Origin: Burkholderia pseudomultivorans
GTDB taxonomy: Bacteria > Pseudomonadota > Gammaproteobacteria > Burkholderiales > Burkholderiaceae
DNA length: 64,000 bases
Direction: 5' to 3'
NCBI RefSeq assembly: GCF_902499075.1
Contig: NZ_CABVPP010000004.1
Coordinates: 1 to 64,000 of the forward strand
Numbering within the stretch: position 1 is the first letter of the stretch; each line of letters begins with the position of its first letter. Below the pieces are notes generated by a model. The model did not search any database, was not told the origin of the DNA, and saw only the letters and a program-made list of their open reading frames with translations. Shown here one piece after another: positions 21,211 to 30,241 of this stretch. The position numbers and the translations under genes are program-made.

Positions 21211-22569
21211 ATGACCCGTTCCACGCGCATTGCAAGACTCTCGATTCCCGTCGCCCTCGTCGCCCTCGGCGTGGCCGCCTGCGGTGGCGATGCCTCCAGC
21301 CCGGCGGCGTCGGCGAGCGCGGGCAGCAGAAATCCGCTGGCGACCGACGATCAGATCGCCGCCGAAAAGCGGGCGCTCGAACTCGTGCAGGCGCCTGCCG
21401 TGATCGAGGCGAAGGCCGTCCTGAAGTCCAAATGGCTCGCCGTCGCGCAGACGCTCGGCGGTGTCCCGGCCGAAGCGATGGCCAGCCTCGACACCGCCGT
21501 GGACGAAACGGTCTTCTCCAATGCGCTGTCCATCGCCAACCGCGATCCGGAACGGCCGAAAATCGTGTCGCTGCTCGCGGCACCGCACGCCTGGTTCGGC
21601 CTCAACGTCCCGGGCTCGCGCACGACGTTCGACAACCCCGACACGATATACCGCACCTTCGTCGTCGATCCGGCGGCCAGCTATGTCGTCGCCGGCCACG
21701 TCGACAGGCATGCACCGGTCGACGTGAACATCAGCCTCTGGAACAGCGCGAACGCGACGCTATCCAACCTGGCCGGCCAGCAACTCGCGATCGATGCCGA
21801 CGGCAACTTCACGATCACGGCAGATGCCAACGCGCAGGGCAGCGGCAACCATGTGCAGCTCACGCCGACGGCCGCGTCGTTCTTTATCCGCGACACCGTC
21901 AACGACTGGGGCGTGCAGCAATTCAACCGCCTCTCGGTGAAGCGGGTGCCCGCGACCACTACCGCGAGCACCGTGACGCAGGACGCCCAGGCCGCCGCAC
22001 TGGCGTCGACGCTCGGCAAGGTCGGCGACGTCTTTGCCTACTACAACGCGCTGGCTTACGCCCAGCCCGTCAACACGCTGCCGGCGATCACGCGCGGCGG
22101 CGCGAACGGTCGCCTGAGCTCGCAGGCCGCGACCTACAGTGCGTTCCGACTCGCGGACGACGAAGCGCTGGTGCTGAGCGTCAACCTCGGCGGCGCGAAG
22201 TACTTCATCGCGCCGGCCTATAGCCGCTGGACCATCACCACCGACTACATCGGCCATACACAGACGCTGAATAACACGCAGGCCGTGGCCGATCCGGACG
22301 GCACCTATACGTTCGTGGTGTCGCCGAGCGATCCCGGCGTCTACAACTGGGTCGACACGGTGGGCATCCACGAGGGCCTGCTGAACCTGCGCTGGCAGGG
22401 CCTGCCCGATACCGCGGGCGCCGCGCCGCCGTCGGCGTCCGCCCGACTCGTGAAGCTGCGTGACCTGCCCTCCGTGCTGCCGCCCACGACGAAGTACGTG
22501 ACGGCCGGCGAGCGCCACGCTCAACAGGTCGCACGGGCGGCCAGCTATGCGTCGCGCTATACGCCATAG
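21211..22569 (+). CDS. Lipoprotein of unknown function
   Basis: A 452-residue exported protein with a signal sequence ending in a lipobox (VAAC, Cys at residue 24), so it is probably anchored to a membrane on the periplasmic side. After a Ser/Ala linker there is a helical stretch (30-110), then beta-rich sequence with aromatic clusters. The later part (NLGGAKYFIAPAYSRW, DGTYTFVVSPSDPGVYNWVD, GLLNLRWQGLP) reminds me of the DUF1214 fold seen in proteins of unknown role, but that is only a resemblance. No catalytic motif is evident. It is divergent from the GntR regulator and converges on the MHS transporter. Confidence 0.6.
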   Translation: MTRSTRIARLSIPVALVALGVAACGGDASSPAASASAGSRNPLATDDQIAAEKRALELVQAPAVIEAKAVLKSKWLAVAQTLGGVPAEAMASLDTAVDETVFSNALSIANRDPERPKIVSLLAAPHAWFGLNVPGSRTTFDNPDTIYRTFVVDPAASYVVAGHVDRHAPVDVNISLWNSANATLSNLAGQQLAIDADGNFTITADANAQGSGNHVQLTPTAASFFIRDTVNDWGVQQFNRLSVKRVPATTTASTVTQDAQAAALASTLGKVGDVFAYYNALAYAQPVNTLPAITRGGANGRLSSQAATYSAFRLADDEALVLSVNLGGAKYFIAPAYSRWTITTDYIGHTQTLNNTQAVADPDGTYTFVVSPSDPGVYNWVDTVGIHEGLLNLRWQGLPDTAGAAPPSASARLVKLRDLPSVLPPTTKYVTAGERHAQQVARAASYASRYTP

Positions 22570-22691
22570 CGACGGATGAGCGCAGGCGCCGCGACATTCG
22601 ACGCGATACGTCGCCGCTCGTCGGCCAAGCACGCGCAAGCGCGTTTTGCACGCTGCCCGGCTCGTCGAAATGCGCCGCCTCCCGGCTGCTG

Positions 22692-24068
22692 CTAGCGCGC
22701 CGTGCGCCGCTGCGCATCCGCATCGACGTCGCGCAGCGATTTCCCGCGCGTTTCCTTCGCGACGCCGACGCACACGATCGAGATCGCGGCCGCCACGACG
22801 AGATAGATCGCGATCGGCATCGACGAGTGATAGCGCTCGAGCAGCGACAGGCCGATCAGCGGCGCGAGCGAGCCGGCCATCAGCGGCGCAACCTGATAGC
22901 AGAGCGAGAGCGCCGTATAGCGGACGTTGGTCGGGAACATCTCGGTCATCAGCGCCGAATACGGCGAATACGTCATCGACTCGATGAACAGGCCCAGCAC
23001 GATCGCGGCCATGATGATCCAGTCGTTGCCGGTGTCCATCATCGGAAACGCGACGAAGCCCCAGCACGCGGTGAGCACGGCGCCCGTCAGATACACGGGC
23101 TTGCGGCCGACGAGGTCCGACATCAGCCCCATCAGCGGGATGAAGAAGAAGTGGATCGCGTTCGCGGCGAACATCAGCTTCAGGATCCGCGTGGTGTCGG
23201 CACCGACGACGAGCTTCAGGTACGTCAGCGAGAACGTGACGACCATGTAGTAGAGGATGTTTTCCGCGAAACGCGCGCCGATGCCGATCAGCACCTCGCG
23301 CCAGTGATGCCTGAGCACATGCATCACGCCGAGCTGCTTCTCCTGGTTCCGTTCGCGGCGCGCCTGCGCATCCTTGAAGATCGGCGCGTCGTCGACCTTG
23401 CGGCGAATCCAGAAGCCGATCAGCACGACGACCGCCGAGAACCAGAATGCGGCGCGCCAGCCCCACGACAGAAACTCGGACTCCGGCAGCGAACTCGACA
23501 GCACGAGCAGAATGATCGTCGCGACGAGATTGCCGGCCGGCACGCCGGCCTGCGGCCAGCTGGCCCAGTAGCCGCGACGGTCGTCGGGGCTGTGCTCGCT
23601 GACGAGCAGCACCGCGCCGCCCCACTCGCCGCCGAAGGCGAAGCCCTGGATCAGCCGCAGCGTGACGAGCAGGGCCGGCGCCCAGTAGCCAATCGCGTCG
23701 AACGTCGGCAGGCAGCCCATCAGGAACGTCGTGACGCCGACGACGATCAGGCTCACCTGCAGCAGATGCTTGCGGCCGAACTTGTCGCCGTAATAGCCGA
23801 ACACGAGCCCGCCGATCGGGCGCGCGGCAAACCCGACCGCATACAGCGCGAATGCGGCGAGCAGCCCGTCGACCGGATTGCCGGTCTTCCTGAAGAAATG
23901 CGTGCCGAAGACGAGCGCGGACGCCGTGCCGTACAGAAAGAATTCGTACCACTCCGCGATCGATCCGACCATCGATGCGGCGACAACGCGCTTCAAGGCG
24001 CTGTTCGATGCCGCGCGCTGCGCGGCGGCATTACCGGGCGACACTGCGTCGCCGACCTGACCTGTCAT
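22692..24068 (-). CDS. MHS-family major facilitator transporter
   Basis: A 458-residue, 12-segment inner-membrane symporter. ATG 24068 follows AACAGGAGACACC. MHS marks include [13 protein letters not shown] in TM1, [13 protein letters not shown] after TM2, [18 protein letters not shown] in TM4 and [11 protein letters not shown] in the second half. It is divergent from a DapA-family enzyme gene across 405 bases that contain two inverted copies of the same operator-like sequence, so it probably imports that enzyme's pathway substrate, such as a hydroxyproline-type amino acid or a keto acid. The two genes seem to be co-regulated by the nearby GntR protein. Confidence 0.88.
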   Translation of the reverse strand: MTGQVGDAVSPGNAAAQRAASNSALKRVVAASMVGSIAEWYEFFLYGTASALVFGTHFFRKTGNPVDGLLAAFALYAVGFAARPIGGLVFGYYGDKFGRKHLLQVSLIVVGVTTFLMGCLPTFDAIGYWAPALLVTLRLIQGFAFGGEWGGAVLLVSEHSPDDRRGYWASWPQAGVPAGNLVATIILLVLSSSLPESEFLSWGWRAAFWFSAVVVLIGFWIRRKVDDAPIFKDAQARRERNQEKQLGVMHVLRHHWREVLIGIGARFAENILYYMVVTFSLTYLKLVVGADTTRILKLMFAANAIHFFFIPLMGLMSDLVGRKPVYLTGAVLTACWGFVAFPMMDTGNDWIIMAAIVLGLFIESMTYSPYSALMTEMFPTNVRYTALSLCYQVAPLMAGSLAPLIGLSLLERYHSSMPIAIYLVVAAAISIVCVGVAKETRGKSLRDVDADAQRRTAR

Positions 24069-24134
24069 GGGTGTCTCCTGTTCATGTCTTGCGTTGTGCT
24101 TTCTGGTTCTTTACGCGAGCCTGCTCGCGGCACG

Positions 24135-24148
24135 ATTTTATACAATAT
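24135..24148. promoter_or_regulatory. Operator-like site, transporter side
   Basis: ATTTTATACAATAT is the exact reverse complement of 24313-24326, in a strongly AT-rich patch within otherwise GC-rich DNA. It lies 66 bases before the MHS transporter start codon. A GntR-family repressor site is likely; a -10 element may overlap it. Confidence 0.55.
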
Positions 24149-24312
24149 TCATTACGCAATCCAACAGGACGAGCACGCGGCTCACCGAGAGTGGGACGGC
24201 GAGAGGTTCGCTACATCGACTCGCCTCGGCGGCCGAGGTCCGACGCCTTTTTCGGCACACCACGGCCCTTCTGCACACGCCCGAACATTCCGGGCCGCAT
24301 CCTTTTAATTTT

Positions 24313-24326
24313 ATATTGTATAAAAT
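24313..24326. promoter_or_regulatory. Operator-like site, DapA-family gene side
   Basis: ATATTGTATAAAAT is the inverted twin of the 24135 site, centred 178 bases away. The flanking TTTTAATTTTATA gives a longer near-palindrome. It lies 147 bases before ATG 24474. Two such sites could also support looping between the divergent promoters. Confidence 0.55.
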
Positions 24327-24473
24327 ATTCGAAACATCTAGAATGCGTTCATCGGCGTGCGAGGTCGGCCGGCGGCGAAGCCGCGGCCACGTTGCACGGA
24401 CGAGGAGACGAGCGCGCACCGGCCACGCCGCGGGCGCCACGGCAGTTGATCCAATCTGAAAGAGGAAACGTGA

Positions 24474-25414
24474 TGAGCGACAACATTTTTACCGGCACCA
24501 TTCCTGCGCTGATGACGCCGTGCACGGCCGACCGCCAGCCCGACTTCGACGCACTGGTCAAGAAGGGCAAGGAGCTGGTGGAAATCGGCATGCGCGCGGT
24601 CGTGTACTGCGGCTCGATGGGCGACTGGCCGCTGCTGACCGAAGCGCAGCGCCAGGAGGGCGTCGCGCGCCTCGTCGCGGCCGGCGTGCCGACGATCGTC
24701 GGCACTGGCGCGGTGAACTCGAAGGAAGCCGTGTCGCACGCGGCGCACGCAGCGGCCGTCGGCGCGCACGGCCTGATGGTGATTCCGCGCGTGCTGTCGC
24801 GCGGCGCGTCGCCGGCCGCACAGAAGGCGCACTTCTCCGCGATCCTGAAGGCCGCGCCGAATCTGCCGGCCGTGATCTACAACAGCCCGTACTACGGTTT
24901 CGCGACGCGCGCCGACCTGTTCTTCGAACTGCGTCGCCAGCATCCGAACCTGATCGGCTTCAAGGAATTCGGCGGCGCGGCCGACATGCGCTATGCCGCA
25001 GAGAACATCACGTCGCAGGACGATAGCGTGACGCTGATGGCTGGCGTCGATACGCAAGTCTTCCACGGCTTCGTCAACTGCGGCGCGGCGGGCGCGATCA
25101 CCGGCATCGGCAACGCGCTGCCGCGCGAAGTGCTGCACCTCGTCGAGCTGTGCAAGAAGGCGGCGCAAGGCGATGCGGTCGCACGGGCGCGCGCGAAGGA
25201 ACTCGAGTCGGCGCTGGCGGTGCTGTCGTCGTTCGACGAAGGCTGCGACCTCGTGCTGTTCTACAAGTATCTGATGGTGCTGAACGGCGACAAGGAATAC
25301 ACGCTGCACTTCAACGAAACCGACGTGCTGAGCGACGCGCAGCGCAACTATGCGGAAACGCAGTACACGCTGTTCCGCAACTGGTACGCGAACTGGTCGA
25401 AGACGCTTGGCTAA
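24474..25414 (+). CDS. DapA-family lyase/deaminase, perhaps 4-hydroxyproline pathway
   Basis: A 313-residue TIM-barrel enzyme of the dihydrodipicolinate synthase family. ATG 24474 follows GAAAGAGGAAACG. Class I aldolase residues are visible: Schiff-base Lys164 in GFKEFGG and Tyr136 in YNSPYYG. It lacks the context of lysine biosynthesis and has its own transporter, so it is catabolic. Its N-terminus (IFTGTIPALMTPCT) and GSMGDWPLL segment resemble, as I remember them, pyrroline-4-hydroxy-2-carboxylate deaminases of hydroxyproline breakdown, but the usual epimerase and D-hydroxyproline dehydrogenase are not adjacent (the flavoenzyme modules at 31-43 kb are distant relatives). Keto-deoxy sugar acid aldolase is the alternative. 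The family is sure, the reaction is not. Confidence 0.8.
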
Positions 25415-25467
25415 GCCGGCGCACGATGCACTGACGCGCACAGCCGACTCGGCTGCGCGCACCCACG

Positions 25468-25494
25468 AGGCCACGGGATGTTTCCGTGGCCTTT
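25468..25494 (+). terminator. Rho-independent terminator after the DapA-family gene
   Basis: AGGCCACGG (25468-25476) pairs with CCGTGGCCT (25484-25492) around a 7-base loop, followed by TTTG. It lies 54 bases after the stop codon and closes this single-gene transcript. Confidence 0.75.
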
Positions 25495-25557
25495 GCGTTG
25501 ATCGCGTGAATGCGCGCCGATGCGCGCCAATCCGCGCCGACGCGCGAACGGACCCTG

Positions 25558-25818
25558 CTATCTGCGCGCGGACGCACGCGCCGCGAATCGCGCTTCCATG
25601 CCGTCGATCTTCACGAGCAGCGTTTCGCTGATTTTCCGCGCATGACGCGGCATGTCGGGCGTCGACAGCAGCGCTTCGATGCGCCCTCGCCAGTAACTCG
25701 GACAACTCACGCGCGCAGCGCCCGGCAGATACGCCTTCGTGCCGCTATCGCTTTCGAGCATCGCGACCATTCTCTGGATGTGCGACAGCTCGCGTTCGAC
25801 ATAGTCTCTCGTCAGCAT
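25558..25818 (-). CDS. Small conserved-looking protein of unknown function
   Basis: An 86-residue, mostly helical, basic protein starting at ATG 25818 after a CAGGATCAAC ribosome-binding site. No signal peptide or membrane segment is visible. It contains two Cys-free helical stretches around a PSYWRGRIEALL segment. I do not recognise the family. The codon pattern matches neighbouring genes, and the good ribosome-binding site supports it being real. It is convergent with the DapA-family gene. Confidence 0.55.
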   Translation of the reverse strand: MLTRDYVERELSHIQRMVAMLESDSGTKAYLPGAARVSCPSYWRGRIEALLSTPDMPRHARKISETLLVKIDGMEARFAARASARR

Positions 25819-26210
25819 GTTGATCCTGCCCCCCGAAACATGACACCCCCGACCTGCTGCCCGCGCTGCCGCCGTGTCTCCGTCTGCGTCAGATTGCGCG
25901 CGTGCTCGATGACGGTACGCGCGGCGTGTGTCGGAATCTTGTCGGTGCCGCGCGTCGTACCGCGCTATCGTCCGATCAATGACGCCGCGAGTCGCATCAT
26001 TCCGCACCGCGCAAAACGTCGGTATCGAAATGTGCGCCAGCACGCCGAACCGCGAGCCTGTTGCCGATCCTAGACATTCCGCATCGCAGCAGCATCCCCA
26101 AAACTGGGGGTGCTTGCTAGAATCGATCGCACGGCATTCGTTCGACGGGCGGGCGCTGATCGTCCAGCTCGAACGTGCGGCGGCGCGCATGCGCCAACGG
26201 GGGTACGGGG
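25819..26210. other. Intergenic region before the LuxR-type regulator
   Basis: This 392-base stretch has no supported gene. A short hairpin, CCCC (26096-26099) and GGGG (26106-26109) with AAAACT between, lies about 100 bases before the regulator start. It may be part of the leader; I see no clear promoter boxes. Confidence 0.35.
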
Positions 26211-27314
26211 ATGACCACGATACGATCGGCGGACGAGTCGATCGCGGCGCTCTATGCGGCCGCCATCGATCCCGAACAATGGCACGTCGCGCTTCGGGCG
26301 CTCGTCGCCCTCGCCGACGCGCGCGCCGCGAACTGCTTCGTGCACGACGCGCGCACCGGCCGCTTCCTCGAATACCGCTTCACCGGTTACGGCTCGGGCT
26401 GGGCCGACGCGTATGCGAGCCACTATCACAGCCTGGATCTCGCGCGCGAGGTGCTGATGCGCGAACCCGCAGGCCGCATGTATCCGATGCACCGCTTCCT
26501 GCCGGACAGCGTGATCGACCGCAGCGAGTACTACCAGGACTTCTATATCCGCGAAGGGCTGCGCTATTCGTGCGGCGGCATGCGGCTCGAAGGCGATCGG
26601 CGGCTGATTCTCGCCGTGCATCGTCCGGTCAATCACCAGCCTTACGACGCGCATACGGTGCGCGAACTGCAGCGCGTGCTCGATCATTTGCCGAACGTCT
26701 TTCGCGTGCGCGAAACGGCCGCGCAGACGCACGACAGTGCGCCGATGCTGGCCGCGGCGCTCGACGCGCTGCCGCGTGCGGTGATCGTCGTCGACGACAC
26801 GCTGCGCGTGCGCTATATGAATGCGGCCGCGAGCGCACTGCTCGGCGCTTCGACGGAACTGCGCGTGCAGGCCGACCGGGTCGTCGCCTCGTCGCCGCAG
26901 GTGGCGCCGCAACTGGCGCAGCGCGTGAAGGATGCGTGCACGCCGCCGCACGTCGCCGCGCCGCAGCCGCTCTATGCGCTCGATCGCGAGCGTCGCCCGA
27001 CGCTCGAAATTCAGGTCGTTCCGCTCAAGCCGCAGTTGACCGCATCGCTCGACCGCGACACGCGGCCGCTCGCGATGCTGCTGCCGCGGCGGCCGTTCCG
27101 CGGCGCCGCGCGTCCGCACGCCGAAGGCGCACCGTTCGCATTGACGCCGGCGGAAATGGCCGTCGCGAGCGGCATCGCGGGCGGCCTGACGCCTGCCGAA
27201 TATGCGCAGCGCAACGGCGTGCGCATCAGCACCGTGCGAAGCCAGATCAAATCGATCTTCGCGAAGACGGGCGTGCGACGGATCGCGGATCTCGTCGCGC
27301 TGTTCGGCGACTGA
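26211..27314 (+). CDS. LuxR-type transcriptional regulator
   Basis: A 367-residue regulator. I chose ATG 26211 after a G-rich stretch rather than the frame's earlier ATG at 26175. The last 60 residues are a LuxR/GerE helix-turn-helix (LTPAEMAVASGIAGGLTPAEYA, STVRSQIKSIFAKTGVRRIADLV). The middle (about 180-290) looks like a PAS-type sensor with the phrase VIVVDDTLRVRYMNAAA. The N-terminal 170 residues are of a kind found in many LuxR-type proteins of Burkholderia and mycobacteria, without an autoinducer-binding signature. Ligand and targets are unknown; no operon partner is next to it. Confidence 0.82.
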   Translation: MTTIRSADESIAALYAAAIDPEQWHVALRALVALADARAANCFVHDARTGRFLEYRFTGYGSGWADAYASHYHSLDLAREVLMREPAGRMYPMHRFLPDSVIDRSEYYQDFYIREGLRYSCGGMRLEGDRRLILAVHRPVNHQPYDAHTVRELQRVLDHLPNVFRVRETAAQTHDSAPMLAAALDALPRAVIVVDDTLRVRYMNAAASALLGASTELRVQADRVVASSPQVAPQLAQRVKDACTPPHVAAPQPLYALDRERRPTLEIQVVPLKPQLTASLDRDTRPLAMLLPRRPFRGAARPHAEGAPFALTPAEMAVASGIAGGLTPAEYAQRNGVRISTVRSQIKSIFAKTGVRRIADLVALFGD

Positions 27315-27326
27315 AACCGGAGCCGC

Positions 27327-28061
27327 TCAGCCGCGCCGCCCGCGCGCGCGTGCTTGCGCGCGTGGCTTCGTCCCGGCCTGCGGCGCACCGCCGCCGCTCA
27401 TGCGGTCCAGCTGCCGGACGATCTCCGTGCGCAGCTCCGCCGACATCTCCACGCTGTCGAGCAGCTCCGAGATCCACAGTCCGTCGGCCGCGAGCCGGCA
27501 GATCATCAGCGTCGCGGCCTGCTCGAGCGGTACCGGGTCCGGCCGCGTCCACTCGCGCATCGGCACCGACCAGCGTGCGCGTGTCTCCTGATCGGTAATC
27601 ATCGACGCGACGAGCACGCGCAGCACGTCGGTACTCGCGGCCGGCTGCGCGGTATCGAGCACCGCATGCAGATACGCGCGCGCGGCCGCCCCTTCGCCGT
27701 GCGGATCGGCCGCCCGGCGCGCGGCCATCTGCGCCGCGAACCGCTCGGTGGCCTGCTCGAACAGCGCATCGAGCAGGCCCTGCTTGTTCGCGAAGTGATA
27801 CTGCAGCGCGCCCTTCGTCACGCCGGCACGCTCGGCCACTGCGTCGAGCGTCAAGGCGGCCACGCCGTGATGCGTCGCGATCTCCGACGCGGCATCCAGC
27901 AGCTGGGCGCGCACCTGTTCCGGCGCCTTTTTACGCCGCACGCCGGCAACGGGCGCAGGCGCGGCGGCGGTTGCACGCGATTGCGCAGCATCGTCGCCCG
28001 GTTCTGCGCGATCGACGGGTACGGACTGAGCGGAACGAGCGGATACGGAGCGTTTTTTCAT
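27327..28061 (-). CDS. TetR-family regulator divergent from squalene-hopene cyclase
   Basis: A 244-residue repressor-type protein. ATG 28061 is chosen because upstream frame sequence would run into the divergent gene. Residues 1-45 are a disordered Ala/Pro-rich tail. The TetR helix-turn-helix follows (LTLDAVAERAGVTKGALQYHFANKQGLL, about residues 64-92), then a helical ligand domain. Only 64 bases separate its start from that of squalene-hopene cyclase, and these contain a 12-base perfect palindrome, so it probably represses both genes and responds to a lipophilic compound. The 12-base gap to the converging LuxR-type gene is tight. Confidence 0.87.
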   Translation of the reverse strand: MKKRSVSARSAQSVPVDRAEPGDDAAQSRATAAAPAPVAGVRRKKAPEQVRAQLLDAASEIATHHGVAALTLDAVAERAGVTKGALQYHFANKQGLLDALFEQATERFAAQMAARRAADPHGEGAAARAYLHAVLDTAQPAASTDVLRVLVASMITDQETRARWSVPMREWTRPDPVPLEQAATLMICRLAADGLWISELLDSVEMSAELRTEIVRQLDRMSGGGAPQAGTKPRAQARARGRRG

Positions 28062-28096
28062 GGACGCGATGTTAGCACCGGCCGTCTCGCGGTAAA

Positions 28097-28116
28097 CATT
28101 CCATCCGGATGGTATG
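28097..28116. promoter_or_regulatory. TetR-type operator in the tetR-shc gap
   Basis: CATTCCATCCGGATGGTATG is a 20-base near-perfect palindrome (18 of 20 positions symmetric, with CCATCCGGATGG perfect). It is the only inverted repeat in the short divergent gap. It overlaps the upstream in-frame ATG at 28114, which favours ATG 28126 as the true cyclase start. Confidence 0.65.
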
Positions 28117-28125
28117 ATCCGCGCC

Positions 28126-30165
28126 ATGAACAAGTCCGCCCTCTCTCCCTGGTCCGCGCTCGACACCGCGATCGCGCGCGGACGCGACGCGCTTGCCCGT
28201 CTTCAGCAGCCCGACGGCAGCTGGTGTTTCGAACTCGAATCCGATGCGACGATCACGGCCGAATACATCCTGATGATGCATTTCATGGACCGGATCGACG
28301 ACGCGCTTCAGGAACGGATGGCGCGCTACCTGCGTGCGATCCAGCGGCTCGACACGCACGGCGCGTGGGATCTGTACGTCGACGGCGCGCCGGACGTCTC
28401 GTGCAGCGTCAAGGCGTATTTCGCGCTGAAGGCGGCCGGCGACAGCGAGCATGCGCCGCACATGATCCGCGCGCGCGAGGCGATCCTGAAGCTCGGCGGC
28501 GCGGCCCGCTCGAACGTGTTCACGCGCATCCTGCTCGCGACGTTCGGGCAGGTGCCGTGGCGCGCGACACCGTTCATGCCGATCGAATTCGTGCTGTTCC
28601 CGAAGTGGGTACCGATCTCGATGTACAAGGTCGCGTACTGGGCGCGCACGACGATGGTGCCGCTGCTCGTGCTGTGCTCGCTGAAGGCCCGCGCGCGCAA
28701 CCCGCGCAACGTCGCGATTCCCGAGCTGTTCGTCACGCCGCCCGACCAGGAGCGCCACTACTTCCCGCCGACGCGCGGCATGCGCCGCGCGTTCCTCATC
28801 CTCGACCGCGTGGTTCGCCATGTCGAACCGCTGCTGCCGAAACGGCTGCGCCGGCGCGCGATCCGGCACGCGGAGGCCTGGTGCGCGCAACGCATGAACG
28901 GCGAGGACGGCCTCGGCGGCATCTTTCCGCCGATCGTGTACAGCTATCAGATGATGGACGTGCTCGGCTATCCGGAAGATCATCCGCTGCGCCGCGACTG
29001 CGAAAACGCGCTCGCGAAGCTGCTGGTCACGCGGCCCGACGGCAGCGTGTACTGCCAGCCGTGCCTGTCGCCCGTCTGGGATACGGCGTGGAGCACGATG
29101 GCGCTCGAACAGGCACGCAGCGTGGCCGTGCCGGAATCGGATGAATCGGCGCGCGCGCTCGACGAACTCGACGCCCGCATCGCGCGCGCCTACGACTGGC
29201 TCGCGACGCGCCAGGTGAACGACCTGCGCGGCGACTGGATCGAGAACGCGCCGGCCGACACGCAGCCGGGCGGCTGGGCCTTCCAGTACGCGAACCCGTA
29301 TTACCCCGACATCGACGACAGCGCGGTCGTCACCGCAATGCTCGATCGCCGCGGCCGCACGCATCGCAACGCGGACGGCTCGCACCCGTATGCGGCGCGC
29401 GTCGCGCGCGCGCTCGACTGGATGCGCGCGCTGCAGTCGCGCAACGGCGGCTTCGCGGCGTTCGACGCCGATTGCGATCGCCTCTACCTGAACGCGATCC
29501 CATTCGCCGATCACGGCGCGCTGCTCGATCCGCCGACCGAGGACGTATCGGGCCGCGTGCTGCTGTGCTTCGGCGTGACGCGGCGTGCGGAAGACCGCGC
29601 GTCGCTCGCGCGTGCAATCGACTACGTGAAGCGCACGCAGCAGCCCGACGGCAGCTGGTGGGGCCGCTGGGGCACGAACTATCTGTACGGCACATGGAGC
29701 GTGCTCGCGGGCCTCACGCTCGCCGGCGAGGATCCGTCGCAGCCGTATATCGCGCGCGCGCTCGAATGGTTGCGCGCGCACCAGCATGCGGACGGCGGCT
29801 GGGGCGAAACAAACGACAGCTATCTCGACCCGGCGCTTGCCGGCACCAACGGCGGCGAGAGCACATCGAACTGCACGGCATGGGCGCTGCTCGCGCAGAT
29901 GGCGTTCGGCGACTGCGCGTCCGATTCGGTGAAGCGCGGCATCGCGTATCTGCAATCGGTGCAGCAGGACGACGGCTTCTGGTGGCACCGATCGCACAAC
30001 GCGCCGGGTTTCCCGCGCATCTTCTACCTGAAGTATCACGGCTATACTGCGTACTTCCCGCTATGGGCGCTCGCGCGCTACCGGCGCCTGGCGGGCGCGG
30101 CCGAGGCGCGGGCGCGTGCGTCGTCCGGACGGGCGCCGCACGCGGCCGATACCGCGCTCGCGTAA
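28126..30165 (+). CDS. shc: Squalene-hopene cyclase
   Basis: A 679-residue class II triterpene cyclase that folds squalene into hopene, the first step of hopanoid synthesis, as a membrane-associated cytoplasmic protein. The proton-donor motif DIDD is at residues 395-398. Several QW repeats (for example QQPDGSWCFELE, GGWAFQYANPYY, QQPDGSWWGRWG, DGGWGETNDSY) stabilise the alpha-barrels, and SPVWDTAWSTMAL is also typical. The length is normal. No other hopanoid (hpn) genes are adjacent; only a TetR gene is. Many Burkholderia have more than one cyclase, so this may be the second, regulated copy. The ribosome-binding site is weak. Confidence 0.95.
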   Translation: MNKSALSPWSALDTAIARGRDALARLQQPDGSWCFELESDATITAEYILMMHFMDRIDDALQERMARYLRAIQRLDTHGAWDLYVDGAPDVSCSVKAYFALKAAGDSEHAPHMIRAREAILKLGGAARSNVFTRILLATFGQVPWRATPFMPIEFVLFPKWVPISMYKVAYWARTTMVPLLVLCSLKARARNPRNVAIPELFVTPPDQERHYFPPTRGMRRAFLILDRVVRHVEPLLPKRLRRRAIRHAEAWCAQRMNGEDGLGGIFPPIVYSYQMMDVLGYPEDHPLRRDCENALAKLLVTRPDGSVYCQPCLSPVWDTAWSTMALEQARSVAVPESDESARALDELDARIARAYDWLATRQVNDLRGDWIENAPADTQPGGWAFQYANPYYPDIDDSAVVTAMLDRRGRTHRNADGSHPYAARVARALDWMRALQSRNGGFAAFDADCDRLYLNAIPFADHGALLDPPTEDVSGRVLLCFGVTRRAEDRASLARAIDYVKRTQQPDGSWWGRWGTNYLYGTWSVLAGLTLAGEDPSQPYIARALEWLRAHQHADGGWGETNDSYLDPALAGTNGGESTSNCTAWALLAQMAFGDCASDSVKRGIAYLQSVQQDDGFWWHRSHNAPGFPRIFYLKYHGYTAYFPLWALARYRRLAGAAEARARASSGRAPHAADTALA

Positions 30166-30241
30166 ACGGCGATCGCAACGCGCCGGCGCGCCGACGAGCG
30201 ACGGCGTCCGGCGCGATCCTCGCGGTGCGCGCGTACGCCGT

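Noticed and set aside
22631-22647. ACGCG-CAAG-CGCGT followed by TTT as a terminator between the lipoprotein and MHS transporter genes
   Set aside because: Only a 5-base stem; such short GC repeats are frequent in this genome, so I did not list it as a feature.
24474-25414. Biosynthetic dihydrodipicolinate synthase (DapA)
   Set aside because: Context is an importer and a GntR regulator rather than lysine synthesis genes, and the segments around the active site differ from DapA.
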